Below are positions 62,813 to 64,000 of a stretch of 64,000 nt of DNA, one piece after another. Below the pieces are notes generated by a model. The model worked only from the letters and a program-made list of their open reading frames with translations, was not told the origin of the DNA and did no database searches. Location: contig JADFUC010001889.1 in the NCBI GenBank assembly GCA_019722365.1, forward strand, positions 992,001 through 1,056,000, in the 5' to 3' direction. This DNA is from Lithospermum erythrorhizon. Its lineage: Eukaryota > Streptophyta > Magnoliopsida > Boraginales > Boraginaceae. A program made the translations under genes and the position numbers. Position 1 is the stretch's first letter. Each line of letters starts with the position of its first letter.

Positions 62813-64000
62813 ACTCCGTAATATGTACAATATTTATATGTAGGCATTAAATATAAGACATTCCACATCATGTGCCTGAAAATTGAAACCATGCCTATCT
62901 CAAATAATACTCCGTATGTGCATTACTAAAAAAGCAAAAAAGTGAATAAAATTAGAGACACGTCCGTACGATCGTCGACATTATCTCAATTTGATTACAA
63001 TAAAACATAGCAATTCCGTGACTAACAATACTCCTTGTAGAAGAACGTCCCTTTCTCTACCCTTAATATAAAATTATAAATAACGCCCCACAAGAGTCGA
63101 GAAGTCGATAACCAAATGAATGGTAGCAGCGTAAATAGAGGTGGTGTCCACATATATAACGACTCTAATGTATATGGTGTCATCTAGGCATGCAAATAAG
63201 TATCAAGTCCGGTATGATAGCTCGATAAGATTTAATTCGAAAACTAAACTCGAAAGTGTGATTAGTATAATATAATCGAGTTAAATAATAGTTTTAAGAT
63301 TGATCGAAATTGAGTTAAGTGGTCTGTTTTGTTCGATATTGTGATATATGTAAGTATATTAGTGAAAACCTTACGGTGTGGAATTAGTGCATGTCAGAGT
63401 CACAAATTTTTGATTTCATGTAAGGATGTTGAATGCAAAACTGACATCATAAATAATTGTCTAGTGGATTTTAAATTCATAGACCCAAATCTATTGGTTT
63501 GTTTGATTAAATTTAAAATGAGCCGATTTAAAATCCATTCTAAATAAAAATGAATTTCACTTATTAAAAATGAAAAGATTTACAATTACTCCAAATTAGG
63601 TGTCATTTGTCAAATCCATCTCTAAGGTTCGATCTTCCACTCTAAATTAGGTTTCTTGATTCCCAAACAAGAGATTCCGAATCCATCATTAAATCTATTC
63701 ATTTTTCAAATAATTAATTTGATTTCAAATCTATCGATCCAAACGGACCCTAACATTAATCAATTTAGTGTTATAGTAAGACATTGATATTCACAATAAA
63801 TGACAGCATAAAAAATAAAATGCTTTCAAGGTAACTCTTTGATCACTTATCTTAGGTGGCAAACATTTTATTCAATCCTAAACATCAATAGGAAGAGATA
63901 AATTTACTTTAAAAAGATTGAGACGAATGCAATTGGTCTGAATTATTTTATGCATGCATGTGTTTTAAAATGATTTTGTGTTTTGCTAAGAGGTTGAGGC
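62813..64000. other. AT-rich intergenic sequence to the right edge
   Basis: No gene, RNA or clear transposon end was recognised. The short frame at 63329-63547 shows no known protein. Confidence 0.5.

Noticed and set aside
1..64000. CRISPR arrays, operons, phage or bacterial mobile elements
   Set aside because: Spliced plant genes throughout and no regularly spaced short repeats.

Overview
The window is nuclear DNA of a flowering plant, most likely an asterid eudicot (Lamiales is my best guess from gene families and base use; the sequence does not prove it). Genes are intron-rich, with mostly GT-AG introns, teloboxes and TATA boxes. The spaces between them are AT-rich and packed with short transposon-like repeats. 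No bacterial, phage or CRISPR signatures were seen.

Layout, left to right. About 1-2930 (-): the 5' end of a plastidic glucose transporter gene, running off the left edge, with a tRNA-derived SINE in its first intron. 4787-7348 (+): a complete 8-exon plastid-type peptidyl-tRNA hydrolase. 8303-11899 (-): a complete 5-exon TRM/LONGIFOLIA-like protein with VARLMGL and DUF4378 modules, with a G-quadruplex-like tract upstream. 15701-19608 (-): Elongator subunit ELP5 (first exon uncertain). 22671-26391 (+): a complete 5-exon mannose-6-phosphate isomerase, with duplicated SINE 3' modules in intron 1. 29.2-31.7 kb: a CpG-rich repeat block with an inverted pair of palindromic MITE-like elements and a possible 45-residue secreted peptide. 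31767-about 40150: a decayed Ty1/copia retrotransposon in minus orientation; its LTRs, a decayed initiator-tRNA-Met primer site and an RNase H remnant can be seen. 41497-43740 (-): ribosomal protein eS7 with a telobox/TATA promoter and a 5'UTR intron. 45080-54746 (-): an autoinhibited plasma-membrane Ca2+-ATPase (ACA8/9/10 type) in about 32 exon pieces. 55-64 kb: gene-poor, with a PIF/Harbinger-like MITE, Stowaway-like MITEs and a degenerate tandem array.

The protein genes are ordinary housekeeping or developmental loci and do not form a joint pathway. The most unusual signal is in the Ca2+-ATPase gene. Most exons are perfectly in frame, but a few places carry lesions: a +1 base in the GLAMGI motif, an extra G at one acceptor, loss of the PEGLP ion-binding motif, and three exon junctions without a usable donor or acceptor, where bases of the next exon are repeated at the end of the previous one. 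This could be early pseudogenisation, gene conversion by spliced cDNA, or transcript-based polishing of the assembly. I found no clear new biological system; the candidates are ranked in the findings.
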